From JBNJGB01 sp051747385 (GTDB lineage: Bacteria; Myxococcota_A; UBA9042; PHBI01; JACKFB01): a stretch of 64,000 bases of DNA. This document shows, in pieces, positions 53,489 through 62,300 of this stretch (position 1 is its first letter; each line of letters opens with the position of its first letter). The stretch is taken from positions 78,662-142,661 of the forward strand of contig JBNJGB010000015.1 of assembly GCA_051747385.1 (NCBI GenBank), written 5' to 3'. The translations under genes were made by a program, and so were the position numbers. The notes below the pieces were generated by a model. The model had not been told where the DNA came from. It did not search any database and was given only the letters and a program-made list of their open reading frames with translations.

Positions 53489-56409
53489 CAGGTCACCTCC
53501 TGCGCCTCGGGGGCGCGATCCCGCACCGAGCGGGCCATGGCGCGCACCGCCGGCGCCCGGTCCTCGCAGAGCCGCTCCAGCCTGGGCTCCAGCGCCGCCG
53601 GGTCCAGCGCGGCCACCGCGAACACCGCCATCTCCCGCACCAGCTCGGACCGGGAGCCGAGGTGGTCCAGGGCGACCTCGACGAGCGACGTCATCCCGGC
53701 CTCGGCCACCGCGTACAGTGCGCAGGCCCTGGTCCAGGAGGACAGCGGCGCGCCCTGCTCCTCGATGATGGCCCGCAGCCGGTCCGCCACCGACGGGTGC
53801 TGCCGGCGGCCGAGGGGGAGCCGCCGCGCCTGGCCGGGGGCCGGGAGCTCCCTCGGGGGCTTCTCCTCCGCGTGCTCGTCGAACAGCGGCAGCACGCGCC
53901 GCTTGAGGTCCTGGGAGAGCAGGTTGTCCAGGACCTCCAGGGCCACGGCCTGCTGCCCGGCGTCGGCCGAGCGGAGCTGCCGCCGCACGGACGCCAGGTC
54001 CGCGTCCCGGAACAGGAAGCCCAGCAGGTAGAGGATGCGCTCCCGCAGGTCGTCGACCTCCTGGGCGAGGGCACCGTCCAGCACCGGCACCTTCCGCGTC
54101 AGGCGGCGCAGGTCCTTCCGCGTGGTCAGGCACCACGCGGCCCGGCGAAGCTCGTCCCCGATCAGCTCGAGGACCCGCCGGCGGTCGGCGCGTCGCGCCT
54201 CGAACTCGCAGTGCTCCAGGCCCTCGAGGATGGCGTGGCGGACGTCGTTCTCGGACCACTGGAGCCGGGCGGCGAGGAAGGCCTCGGACTCCTTCGTGGC
54301 CACCCGGCCCAGCACGTAGGCCAGGCGCACCCGCATGGAGGGGATGGCGTCCTCCCGCTCGAACGCGGCGCAGACCGCCGGGACCGCCTGCCTGCCGATG
54401 GCGACCAGCGCCTCCGACGCCGAACCCGCCGTGCGGCGGACCCGGAGGGCGTGGACCAGCGCGGGGACGAGGCGGCGATCCCGCATGCGTCCCGCCGCCG
54501 TCATCGCCACGCGCTGGACGTGCAGGTCGTCGTCCGCCAGCAGGGTCCGCAGCGGCCGGTAGAACCCCGCGACGCCCACCGTCCCGATGACGCGCGCGGC
54601 GAAGGCCCGGTCGCGCGGATCCTCCGACTCCACCAGCGCGGACAGGTGCGTCCCCGCGGCCACGACGCCCTCGATGCCGCCGCTCCGCAGCAGGCCCACC
54701 ATCGCGCCCAGCCGGACGTCGGGGTGCGCGGCGTCCAGCCAGTTCACCAGCCACACGACCATGTCCTCGTCGCCGAGGGTGGCCAGGGATCGCAGCGCGA
54801 CGCCCTTCACCCGCGGGTTCCGCTCCGTCTCCACGAGGCGCTCGATGGCCGGGACGGCCTCGTCGACGCGCTCCCGGACCATGCGCCGGAGGGTCTCGCG
54901 CCGGACGGCCGGCGACGGGTGCTCCAGCATCTCGGGCAGCACCTCCCGCATCTCGTCCGGGTCCAGGTCGTGGAGGATGTCCAGGGCGTAGATGACCTCG
55001 CCGGGGTGCCGGCTGTACAGGCCCTGCTTGACCAGGTCGATGCTCGCCGGCGTGTGCAGCGCCAGGGGCATCCCGGAGAACCTCCGCCGCGCCAGCATCC
55101 CGCCGAGGCGCTTCAGGTAGCCGCGCCGGACCCGGACCACCAGGCTCGCCCACACCGCGGCCACGCCCACGATGACCCACGAGAGCTCGACGGCGCCCGC
55201 GCCCAGCACGCGCGTCAGGAGCAGCAGCCCCGCGCCGCCGATGATGGCGCCCGCGGGCTGCACCAGCCCCTCGGCCGTCGACTGCACGGTCAGCCGCAGC
55301 GTGGCGGGCAGCGCCTGGTAGAGCACCAGCACCGACGAGACGTTCACCGAGAAGCGCAGGACCATGTCGATCAGCTTGGTCCCGGCCATGCACCAGAAGA
55401 CGAGGGCCGGGACGTCCCCGAACGTGCCGATCCCGGCCACGGACGCGGCCCCCAGCCCCACGGCGACGGGCAGGGTCAGCAGCCCCGCCAGGATCCCGTA
55501 GCGCCCCAGCACCCACCGCGCCACGAAGGACGTGCTCACCAGCGTCAGCACGCCGAACACCGCGAAGAAGCGCCCCAGGAACGCCGCGAGGGCCTCGTCG
55601 TCGGGGTACTGCGCGGAGGCGACGCCGTAGAACGCCGTGTCCACGAAGTAGTAGCCGATGGTGGTCAGGAGCATGAACCCGAAGATGACCTGGATGTAGC
55701 GATCCCGGATCCAGCCCTTCTCGGGCGGCGGCGGGGCCTCCTCCTCCTGGTCCTCGTCCTCGTCCTCCCCGGCGCCGGGCTCCTCGCGGGGCGCCGCGGC
55801 TTCGAGGTGGTGTCGCACGACCCAGGTCACGACCCCGAACGACCCGGCGGCCCCGGCGGCGCCCAACAGCAGCAGGTCGGCGGTCCCCACCAGGGTCAGC
55901 AGCGGCCCCACGAGGAAGCCGGCCAGGATCTCCGCCGTCCACTCGCCGGAGCTGACGAGCCCGAACAGCCGCTTGCCCTGGCGCACGTTGAACAGCCGCC
56001 CGGCCAGCCCCCAGAAGGCCAGGCTGGTCAGCACCCAGGCGATCTCGTAGCCCACGGGCATGACGAGGTCGAGCAGCGGCGAGTCCCACAGCGCGTGGGC
56101 GCCGAACAGCCCCACGAGGAGGAGGAACGCCCCGCCCAGGGCCCCGCGCAGGATGCTCGGGAACGCCAGCCTCTGCTGCAGCCGCAGGTTCACCACCGTG
56201 ATCGCCGCCAGCACCAGCGCGCTGCCCATGTACACGGCCGGCAGCGTCGGGGCGTCGAACTCCGACAGGAACAGGGCGAACCCCGAGGCCCGCGTGAAGG
56301 CGCGCGTCACCCCCACACCGAACGAGTGCGCGAGGAGGAGCGAGACCAGGCGCCCCTCGCCCTCGTGGATGTCGAGCAGGCCGCCGACGCGGCCCAGCAC
56401 GGCTTTCAT
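53488..56409 (-). CDS. Npt1-like transporter domain fused to HEAT repeats
   Basis: The protein has 973 residues from the ATG at 56409 with GGAGG four bases upstream. Residues ~1-440 are a 10-12 TM transporter-like domain (MFS/ATP-ADP-carrier Npt1 type; SSVLVLYQALPATLRLTVQS and GLVQPAGAIIGGAGLLLL) with an acidic loop (DEDEDQEEEAPPPP). Residues ~480-970 are HEAT-like repeats such as PAVRRETLRRMV, RDRAFAARVIGTVG and LVPALVHALRVR. Proteins of this type often carry a C-terminal cyclic-nucleotide domain, here encoded separately by the overlapping next gene. Transport of nucleotides is unproven. Confidence 0.88.
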   Translation of the reverse strand: MKAVLGRVGGLLDIHEGEGRLVSLLLAHSFGVGVTRAFTRASGFALFLSEFDAPTLPAVYMGSALVLAAITVVNLRLQQRLAFPSILRGALGGAFLLLVGLFGAHALWDSPLLDLVMPVGYEIAWVLTSLAFWGLAGRLFNVRQGKRLFGLVSSGEWTAEILAGFLVGPLLTLVGTADLLLLGAAGAAGSFGVVTWVVRHHLEAAAPREEPGAGEDEDEDQEEEAPPPPEKGWIRDRYIQVIFGFMLLTTIGYYFVDTAFYGVASAQYPDDEALAAFLGRFFAVFGVLTLVSTSFVARWVLGRYGILAGLLTLPVAVGLGAASVAGIGTFGDVPALVFWCMAGTKLIDMVLRFSVNVSSVLVLYQALPATLRLTVQSTAEGLVQPAGAIIGGAGLLLLTRVLGAGAVELSWVIVGVAAVWASLVVRVRRGYLKRLGGMLARRRFSGMPLALHTPASIDLVKQGLYSRHPGEVIYALDILHDLDPDEMREVLPEMLEHPSPAVRRETLRRMVRERVDEAVPAIERLVETERNPRVKGVALRSLATLGDEDMVVWLVNWLDAAHPDVRLGAMVGLLRSGGIEGVVAAGTHLSALVESEDPRDRAFAARVIGTVGVAGFYRPLRTLLADDDLHVQRVAMTAAGRMRDRRLVPALVHALRVRRTAGSASEALVAIGRQAVPAVCAAFEREDAIPSMRVRLAYVLGRVATKESEAFLAARLQWSENDVRHAILEGLEHCEFEARRADRRRVLELIGDELRRAAWCLTTRKDLRRLTRKVPVLDGALAQEVDDLRERILYLLGFLFRDADLASVRRQLRSADAGQQAVALEVLDNLLSQDLKRRVLPLFDEHAEEKPPRELPAPGQARRLPLGRRQHPSVADRLRAIIEEQGAPLSSWTRACALYAVAEAGMTSLVEVALDHLGSRSELVREMAVFAVAALDPAALEPRLERLCEDRAPAVRAMARSVRDRAPEAQEVT

Positions 56410-56483
56410 GGGTGCCTCCGGTCGCCGACCGTAAAGGCGCCGCGACCCGGGGGCAACCGCCATCGAGCGCTCCGCGGCACCAC

Positions 56484-56582
56484 GTCCTCGAGTGGTATAC
56501 TCTCCATCGGGACGAGCTTCTGGAGGACTGGGAGCTGGCCCGTGAGCGCCGTCCGCTTCGCCGTATCGATCCGCTGGAGTAG
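56484..56582 (+). pseudogene. C-terminal fragment of a DUF4160 protein
   Basis: The frame reads VLEWYTLHRDELLEDWELA, then RERRPLRRIDPLE and a stop, matching the last ~32 residues of DUF4160 proteins. The N-terminal ~55 residues (including the PHFH-type motif) are absent and no start codon precedes it. It ends five bases before a DUF2442 gene, the usual order of the pair. Confidence 0.7.
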
Positions 56583-56587
56583 TCGCG

Positions 56588-56863
56588 ATGACGCCGGACC
56601 TCGAAACCGCCGAGTACACCGGGGGCTATACGATCCACCTCAGGTTCGCCGACGGCACTGTGGCCGATGTCGATCTCGAGGCGGAGCTGTGGGGTGAGGT
56701 ATTCGAACCGCTGAAGGATCCCGAGGTCTTTCGGGGGTTCCACCTCGACACGGAGCTGAACACCATCACCTGGCCGTCCGGCGCGGACTTCGCCCCGGAG
56801 TTCCTGTACGACGAGGCCGTGAAGCAGACCCGGCCGGCACACCGCAGCCCCGCGAACCCGTAG
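56588..56863 (+). CDS. DUF2442 family protein
   Basis: The protein has 91 residues: YTIHLRFADGTVADVDLEAEL, then FEPLKDPEVFRGFHLDTELNTITWPSGADFAPEFLYD. These are clear DUF2442 features. The family usually follows a DUF4160 gene and has been linked with toxin-antitoxin-like or regulatory pairs, but no function is established. Here the partner is only a fragment, so the gene may be on its way out. It is convergent with the IgGFc-type gene, with four bases between stops. Confidence 0.9.
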   Translation: MTPDLETAEYTGGYTIHLRFADGTVADVDLEAELWGEVFEPLKDPEVFRGFHLDTELNTITWPSGADFAPEFLYDEAVKQTRPAHRSPANP

Positions 56864-56867
56864 GGGT

Positions 56868-59075
56868 CTAGAGGCCGGGGACGCTCAGGCCGCCCGGGTA
56901 GGCGTAGCTCACCGTGTCGCCGAAGCCGTACGCGGTCAGGCCGAAGGCGGCGTCACCCGAGGCGTCGTGGACGCCGGGCTCCAGGGCCACCCAGGCATAC
57001 GCCCAGGTCCCGCTCCCGAGCGGCGTGAACTCCACCTCCGCGACGGGGATCCCGTCCACGTGGACCGTGGTCCCGGCCTCCTTGACCACGGTGAGCCAGT
57101 GCTCGTCGAAGCCCTCGGGCACCATCAGCATGTACGAGTCGCGGAAGCGCTCGGCCGGCACGCCCACGACGAGGCTCGGGTCGCCCACGCCCGAGTCGGT
57201 GGTCGAGTTGCCCACCAGGTACTGGCCGACCTGGAGCTTCCCCGTGCCGTGGACCTCGAACGACGCGTCCGTGAACACCTCCACCCAGTCCCCCGTCTCC
57301 GCCAGCGTCACGCCGTCCAGGCCCTCGACGGCCGGGTCCGTCGTCACGGTGACGTCGTCCTCGGCGGCCTGCACGCGCCAGACGTCCACGTCCCCGCCCC
57401 GGGGCTTCGTCTTCACGGCCAGGTAGTCCTGCCCCAGGGCCTCCACCGGCAGGAGCTGCTCCTCCAGGTGGTCCGCGCAGCACCCGTCCACCCCGGGGGG
57501 CGAGACCACGGCCGCCTCGTGCCCGCCGAACACCGCCACCGGCTTGTCCGCGACGACCGTGGAGCCCGTGAGGTCGGCCACCTCCTCGGCGTCCTTCGGA
57601 TCCGCCTCCACGTTCAGGACCTCGCCCGCCTGGAGCGTCACCGTCTGGCTGTCCCCCGGCGCCATCGCCTGCACCGTCCCCCCGGCGTCCACGTTCGCCG
57701 TGACCGTCACCGTCACCAGCGTGTCGTCGAAGGGCGCCACGACCGTGAACCACCCGGACTGGTTCGGCGGGTCGCCGGGAAGCGGGATTGGGGTCAGCTC
57801 CAGGGCCTTCGTGGGCCACGACAGCACGACGTACTCCTGGCCCAGGAGCGCCTCCGGCAGCAGGAGCGACGCGTCGTTGGAGAAGCTGTTCTGCCACGGG
57901 TTGAACTGGTGCGCGAGCACGGGCCGGTCGCTCATCAACCGGATGCCCTTCATCGCCGTCTCGGTCCCGGAGACGTTCTGCACGGGCATCTCGAACACGC
58001 GCGACTCCCCGGCAGGCACCGTCGGGTCCGCGATGTCCAGCGTCACGCCCTCGGGCGCCTCGAACGCGAGCGTAGTCGCCTCCTCGCCCGGGTTCGACAC
58101 GACGACGGCGTGGGGCTGCTCCTCCGGCGTCGGGTCCAGCGTCGGATCCGGGTGGTTCGGCAGGTCCACGGTCCAGAACGCGCAGCCCGCGAACGCCCCC
58201 AGCGCCGGGTCGACCTCGCAGCCGCCGCCCCCGACGCACTCCCCGGCGCTGCAGGTCTGCCCTCCCGGGCACGCCACGGCCTCGAAGAAGCCCGAGCCGT
58301 CCAGGTTGCACTGCTTCCGCGCGCCCGACCCCTCGCAGGTCCACTCCCCGGGCGTGCACACCGGCGGCGCCTCGCAGTCCTCGGGGCAGGTGGCCCCGGT
58401 CTCGTCGCCGGTGCACTCGCCGTCCCCGCACGTGGGCCCGCAGCCCTCCACGCAGGTCTCCTCCACCTGCACCCCGACCTCGGCGGTGCCCACGTTGCCC
58501 GCCACGTCGTACGCGATGGCCGACAGCGCGTGGGCCCCGGGCGACACCCCCGCCGCGTCCCAGGTCCACTCGTACGGCGCCGCCTCCAGCGTCGTGGCCT
58601 TGGCCCCGTCCACGAACACCTCCACCCGGTCCACGCCGTGGTCGTCGCTCGCCTCCAGGGCCACCTGGACCTGTCCCGACACCGTCGCCCCCTCGGCCGG
58701 ACTCGTGAAGCCCACCGTGGGCGGCACCGTGTCCGGCCCGCCGCCGTCCGAGTCCTGCCCGTCGTCCCCAACGGCTCCGTCCTCGCCCACGACGTCTTCG
58801 CCGGCTCCGTCCTCGCTCGCAATGTCCTCGGCCGACGCGTCGACCTCCGACCCTGGCACGTCCGCCGCGACCTCCTCGGCGTCCGGCCCCACGGCATCAT
58901 CCGGCAGGGTCGCAGCGTCCCCGCCCCCTCCGTCGAGGGCCAGCCCGTCGCCGTCTCCGACCGGCACGAACCCGGCGCCCCCGGAGGGCCCCTCGCACGC
59001 GGCCGCGCCGAGGCCGAGCAGGATCGTAGTCCACAGGGCGACATGCCGAAGGGGCGCCGTCGTCGTCGGTGTCAT
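56868..59075 (-). CDS. IgGFc-binding-type surface lipoprotein
   Basis: The protein has 735 residues from the ATG at 59075 with AGGAGA five bases upstream. Signal LRHVALWTTILLGLGAAAC is followed by a Gly/Asp/Ala linker (to ~residue 120). An Ig-like module follows (PPTVGFTSPAEGATVSGQVQVALEASDDHGVDRVEVFVDG), then a Cys-rich spacer (CGDGECTGDETGATCPEDC). Residues ~290-735 fit the IgGFc-binding domain: HQFNPW, DASLLLPEALLGQEYVVLSWP, then a repeat with EEQLLPVEALGQDYLAVKT and a GHEAAVV segment. In bacteria the ligand is unknown. Confidence 0.85.
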   Translation of the reverse strand: MTPTTTAPLRHVALWTTILLGLGAAACEGPSGGAGFVPVGDGDGLALDGGGGDAATLPDDAVGPDAEEVAADVPGSEVDASAEDIASEDGAGEDVVGEDGAVGDDGQDSDGGGPDTVPPTVGFTSPAEGATVSGQVQVALEASDDHGVDRVEVFVDGAKATTLEAAPYEWTWDAAGVSPGAHALSAIAYDVAGNVGTAEVGVQVEETCVEGCGPTCGDGECTGDETGATCPEDCEAPPVCTPGEWTCEGSGARKQCNLDGSGFFEAVACPGGQTCSAGECVGGGGCEVDPALGAFAGCAFWTVDLPNHPDPTLDPTPEEQPHAVVVSNPGEEATTLAFEAPEGVTLDIADPTVPAGESRVFEMPVQNVSGTETAMKGIRLMSDRPVLAHQFNPWQNSFSNDASLLLPEALLGQEYVVLSWPTKALELTPIPLPGDPPNQSGWFTVVAPFDDTLVTVTVTANVDAGGTVQAMAPGDSQTVTLQAGEVLNVEADPKDAEEVADLTGSTVVADKPVAVFGGHEAAVVSPPGVDGCCADHLEEQLLPVEALGQDYLAVKTKPRGGDVDVWRVQAAEDDVTVTTDPAVEGLDGVTLAETGDWVEVFTDASFEVHGTGKLQVGQYLVGNSTTDSGVGDPSLVVGVPAERFRDSYMLMVPEGFDEHWLTVVKEAGTTVHVDGIPVAEVEFTPLGSGTWAYAWVALEPGVHDASGDAAFGLTAYGFGDTVSYAYPGGLSVPGL

Positions 59076-59360
59076 CGCGGTCTCCTGCTCGCTGGGCTGG
59101 TCGGACGAAGGGGGCGCGAAGCGTGGGCACCTCTTCACCCGGTCACCGTGGCAGCGTCAACCTGCCACCCGGCGTCCGTGTGACCCGCTCCGCCCGTGCT
59201 CGCACTCCCCAGGCCCCGCCGGGACCGCAGTTACCCCACACGCCCCGAGGCCGGCATGCGGCGTTGCGAGGCCCCGTGGCCCCGGCTACCATGCCGCCCG
59301 ACCATGGATCCGAGCCCGCACAAGCCGTCCTGCCCGAACGGTTCACCACCCTCACCACCC

Positions 59361-60350
59361 TCACCACAGGTTCGCTCCTGCGGACGCGGGCACGTCGAGG
59401 CTGAGGTCCAGCGGGCTCCGGGTCCCGTACGCACCGCGCCCGACGAGGTGGAGATAGACCATCGTGGTCCGCACGCTCCGGTGCCCCATGAGCTTCTGCA
59501 CGGTGCGGATGTCCGTGCCCGAGTCGAGCAGGTGCGTCGCGAAGGAGTGGCGGAACGTGTGACTGCTGGCTTTCTTGGCGACGCCGCTGCGCCTCACCGC
59601 CGCCTTCACGGATCGCTGGACGTGGGACACGTCCCTGTGATGCCGACGCAGGCGCCCCTGCTCGTCCCGGCAGCGCCGCGCCGCCGGGAGCAGGTACAGC
59701 CACGGCACCTCCTTCGCGGCCCGCGGGAACTTGCGCTCCAACCCGTCGGGCATGGTCACGCCGCCGAAGTCCGGCGCCTCGTCGTCGGCCTCCGCCAGGC
59801 AGACCACCCGCGCGATCTGCTCCCGGAGGAGCCCCACGAGCGCCCCAGGCAGGGTCGTCACCCGGTCGACGGCCCCCTTCCCCCGGCGCACGACGATCTC
59901 GAGCCGCTCCAGGTCCAGGTCCTTCACCCTCAACGAGGCGACCTCGGAGACGCGCAGCCCGCCGCCGTACATCAACGCCCCGGCGATCCGGTCCGGCCCG
60001 TCCAGCCGGCGCAGCACCGCGCGGACCTCCGTCGGCGTCAACACCACCGGCAGCGTCCTCGGCTTCCTGGCCCGCGTCGTGGCGCCCACGTCCCCGAGAT
60101 CCATCTCGAGGACCTTCCGATACAGGAAGAGCAGCGCCGACAGCGCCTGGTTCTGCGACGACGCCGACAGCCGCCTCACCACCGCCAGGTGGTTCAGGAA
60201 CGCCACCGCCTCGTCCGCCCCCATCTCCGCGGGATGTCTCAGCCCGTGAAACCTCACGTACCGCACGATCCACGCGCAGTAGGCCTCCTCCGTCCGCGGC
60301 GAGTAGTTCTTCGTCCGCAGCACCACCCGCACCCGCTCCAGCAGCTTCAT
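59361..60350 (-). CDS. intI: Integron integrase
   Basis: This 329-residue tyrosine recombinase moves cassettes between attI and attC sites. The N-domain LLERVRVVLRTKNYSPRTEE and RFHGLRHPAEMG match IntI proteins. Catalytic residues: Arg133 (GGLRVSEVASLR), Lys158, His264 and Arg267 (SHTFRHSFATH), His290 and Tyr299 (TTMVYLH). The extra segment specific to integron integrases is present at ~205-225 (KFPRAAKEVPWLYLLPAARR). Start is the ATG at 60350 with GGGGAGG four bases upstream; the frame continues into repeats but is not needed. It points away from the cassettes, as usual. No LexA box (CTGT-N8-ACAG) was seen upstream. Confidence 0.93.
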   Translation of the reverse strand: MKLLERVRVVLRTKNYSPRTEEAYCAWIVRYVRFHGLRHPAEMGADEAVAFLNHLAVVRRLSASSQNQALSALLFLYRKVLEMDLGDVGATTRARKPRTLPVVLTPTEVRAVLRRLDGPDRIAGALMYGGGLRVSEVASLRVKDLDLERLEIVVRRGKGAVDRVTTLPGALVGLLREQIARVVCLAEADDEAPDFGGVTMPDGLERKFPRAAKEVPWLYLLPAARRCRDEQGRLRRHHRDVSHVQRSVKAAVRRSGVAKKASSHTFRHSFATHLLDSGTDIRTVQKLMGHRSVRTTMVYLHLVGRGAYGTRSPLDLSLDVPASAGANLW

Positions 60351-60479
60351 ACGACCTCCCCGGGCCCCGTCAACGTCGGCCCACACCCCCCTTGTGACGC
60401 CCGCCGCCCCATTCGTTGCGGAGAATCTCGCGAAGCCCCGTCGGAGGTCCGTCCCCAGCCCGCCCGCCCGGGCCTCGAT

Positions 60480-60705
60480 CGCCACGCGACGCCGCCCTGC
60501 GACGTTCTGGCAGGCTCGGGCCGCGCACACCACGCGACGCCGCCCTGCGACGTTCCGGCGGGCACGGGCCGCGGACACCACGCGACGCCGCCCCGCGAGG
60601 TTCCGGCGGGCTCGGGCCGCGGACACCACGCGACGCCACCCTGCGACGTTCTGGCGGGCTCGGGCCGCGGACACCACGCGACGCCGCCCCGCCACCAACA
60701 CCACG
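60480..60705. repeat. Tandem array of 48-base repeats beside attI
   Basis: Four full units start at 60480, 60528, 60576 and 60624 and a partial fifth at 60672. The unit starts CACCACGCGACGCCGCCC and contains GACGTTCYGGCGGGC. Differences are a few bases per unit. The length is divisible by three, so all frames stay open across it, which makes long false ORFs. It lies between the integrase start and the first cassette; the 644-base gap 60351-60994 holds no gene that I can support. Confidence 0.92.
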
Positions 60706-60889
60706 CGCACCGCCCTCGACGCGGCCACGACTTGGACTGCGTGCTCACCGCCTACCCCCGGCGGGTACGTGGTGCACTCGCAGCCCATCCCCAGACGATG
60801 GCCGGCCCACTCACAGCCCAACTCCACCGACCCGCCGCGCGAGCACTTGATTCGCGGTGGTCCCCGAGCCACCAGACGCCGATATCCCG

Positions 60890-60955
60890 GCGTGCCCGCA
60901 GCCGACCACCCCTTCGCATAGGCTGCATCCACGCCGTTCCACAATGCGTTGGGCG
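60890..60955 (+). other. Probable attI site (core GTTGGGC at 60948-60954)
   Basis: CCACAATGCGTTGGGCGG contains an RTT-type core identical to the attC R' sequences and followed by GG as at both attC ends. It marks the left edge of the first cassette. The inner bases do not pair with the upstream GCCCAAC at 60816-60822 as an attC would, so a simple attI is more likely. The left limit is a guess. Confidence 0.6.
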
Positions 60956-60994
60956 GCTATTTGGCCAATCTCCGAACACTGGGACGTAGGAGCT

Positions 60995-61999
60995 ATGCAG
61001 CGTCTTCCATTCGTCGTTCATCGCACGCCATACTGCCTCTGGGGCGAAGACTTGGAGGCTGAGAACTCGGCCTTCTTGGGCCGATTTGACTCTTCGTATT
61101 TCCGGTTCCTGGCGGAGCTGTATGCGGAAGCGTTCGAGTCCGAGCCCACCTCACAGACCATTGCCGTGGCCATCCGGACCTCTTACGGCCACGCCCTTGA
61201 GACACTCTTCGCTCTTACGTGTTCAGTCATCCAGGCACCACACTGCGTTGTTGGTTGGCTGCAGAAGTACCGAAACCGCGACCTGCGCGAGGTCGTTCGG
61301 GAGATATCCCAGGAGAGGGAGATTCTATCCACGTTGCCCCTACACCACATCACCTGGCAGTCCTTCTCGGAGTTGCTCTACATGGGGGTAACCAAGCCAA
61401 AGGGCATGCAGGAAAGACTTGTCGCTGAAACAGCCGACTTCCTGGGGCGCGCCGCGGCAGAGGTTTTAGATGAACGAGCTGGCCGTGAGTACAACAGTCT
61501 GAAGCACGGGATGCGAATCGAGCCAGGCGGATTCAGCATGTCAATCACTGCTCGGACTCAAGTCGATGAACCGAATGCAGCCGAGCATACGATCAATCTC
61601 CAGGGCAGTGACTTCGGCTCAAGAACCCTCGCCGTTCAACGTGTGCACCGGTCAGACAAGAGCAACCTTCGCCTTGTGCAGGTCGCCAGGAACTGGAATC
61701 CCGAGGCCTTGCTTCAGCGGCTTCGCTTGGCAAGCCATCTGATTCACAACATCGTTGCATTCATGAGGCGCACCGGTCCGAACCCCGCATCTGAGGTGGA
61801 GATGCTGTGGCTCGATTCTGCGGAGGCGTATCAGAGCGCGTGGGAGGAGAGCGCAGCGGTCCTCGGGGGGACCCTGGACCTCGGCTTGGCTCCCAACGGA
61901 GAACGACTCGTTACAGGCGACCACGTGCTAGACTGGTACCATCGGCAACGCGAGAAGATCGTCTCTGGCAGGCAGGGCAGCGAGAGTGACTCCGAATGA
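60995..61999 (+). CDS. Cassette 1 protein, unknown
   Basis: The protein has 334 residues. The start is the ATG at 60995 with AGGAG just upstream and 41 bases inside the cassette; an ATG at 60944 would overlap the recombination site. Soluble, no signal peptide, mostly helical; YGHALETLFALTCSVIQAP and LIHNIVAFMRRTG are the most hydrophobic parts. Codon use is plainly less GC-biased than the chromosome. I do not recognise it. It fills cassette 1 and ends 63 bases before attC. Confidence 0.8.
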   Translation: MQRLPFVVHRTPYCLWGEDLEAENSAFLGRFDSSYFRFLAELYAEAFESEPTSQTIAVAIRTSYGHALETLFALTCSVIQAPHCVVGWLQKYRNRDLREVVREISQEREILSTLPLHHITWQSFSELLYMGVTKPKGMQERLVAETADFLGRAAAEVLDERAGREYNSLKHGMRIEPGGFSMSITARTQVDEPNAAEHTINLQGSDFGSRTLAVQRVHRSDKSNLRLVQVARNWNPEALLQRLRLASHLIHNIVAFMRRTGPNPASEVEMLWLDSAEAYQSAWEESAAVLGGTLDLGLAPNGERLVTGDHVLDWYHRQREKIVSGRQGSESDSE

Positions 62000-62062
62000 T
62001 AGAAGAAGCAGGCGCCCGTCCAGAACTATCGTGCATGATGAGTCGAGACAGGCCGGTGCGCC

Positions 62063-62139
62063 GCCCAACCAGCAAATGCTGTGGATGGGGCCCTCCGCTT
62101 CGCTCCGGGACCCCACCACAGATTTGCAAGGCGTTGGGT
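62063..62139 (+). other. attC site 1
   Basis: R'' is GCCCAAC (62063-62069) and R' is GTTGGGT (62133-62139). The inner arms pair: GCAAATGCTGTGG on the left against CCACAGATTTGC on the right, leaving one extrahelical G, followed by GGGG/CCCC. The length of 77 bases is typical. All hallmarks of a folded attC are present. Confidence 0.92.
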
Positions 62140-62300
62140 GGAAAATGAGCTTGAACTACACGAGCGTAGCCACCTGCTGCCGTGTACGCCTTCCGGCAGC
62201 ACGTGTTACGGTTCATTGCGTTGCGCCGTTGACTGCAGAGCGCAAGCCATTGCTGCCAGGAGGCTCGACTTGAACTTGAACCGTTCGCGAGACAGTCAGA

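Noticed and set aside
59343..59372. CTCACCAC short repeat near the integrase stop
   Set aside because: Only three short units; no structure or link to the integron could be argued.
60480..60705. CRISPR array
   Set aside because: The 48-base units are contiguous with no unique spacers.
59361..60944. N-terminal extension of the integrase through the 48-base repeats
   Set aside because: The extra ~198 residues are 16-residue repeats created by a 48-base unit that keeps all frames open. The ATG at 60350 has a good ribosome site and gives the normal integrase length.
60816..60954. A complete third attC at the left edge of cassette 1
   Set aside because: Both end cores are present, but the inner boxes do not pair, unlike the two true attC sites; attI is more likely.
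62210..62225. Another recombination core (CATTGCGTTGCGCCG) inside cassette 2
   Set aside because: GTTGCGC breaks the GTTRRRY consensus and no paired upstream end was found.
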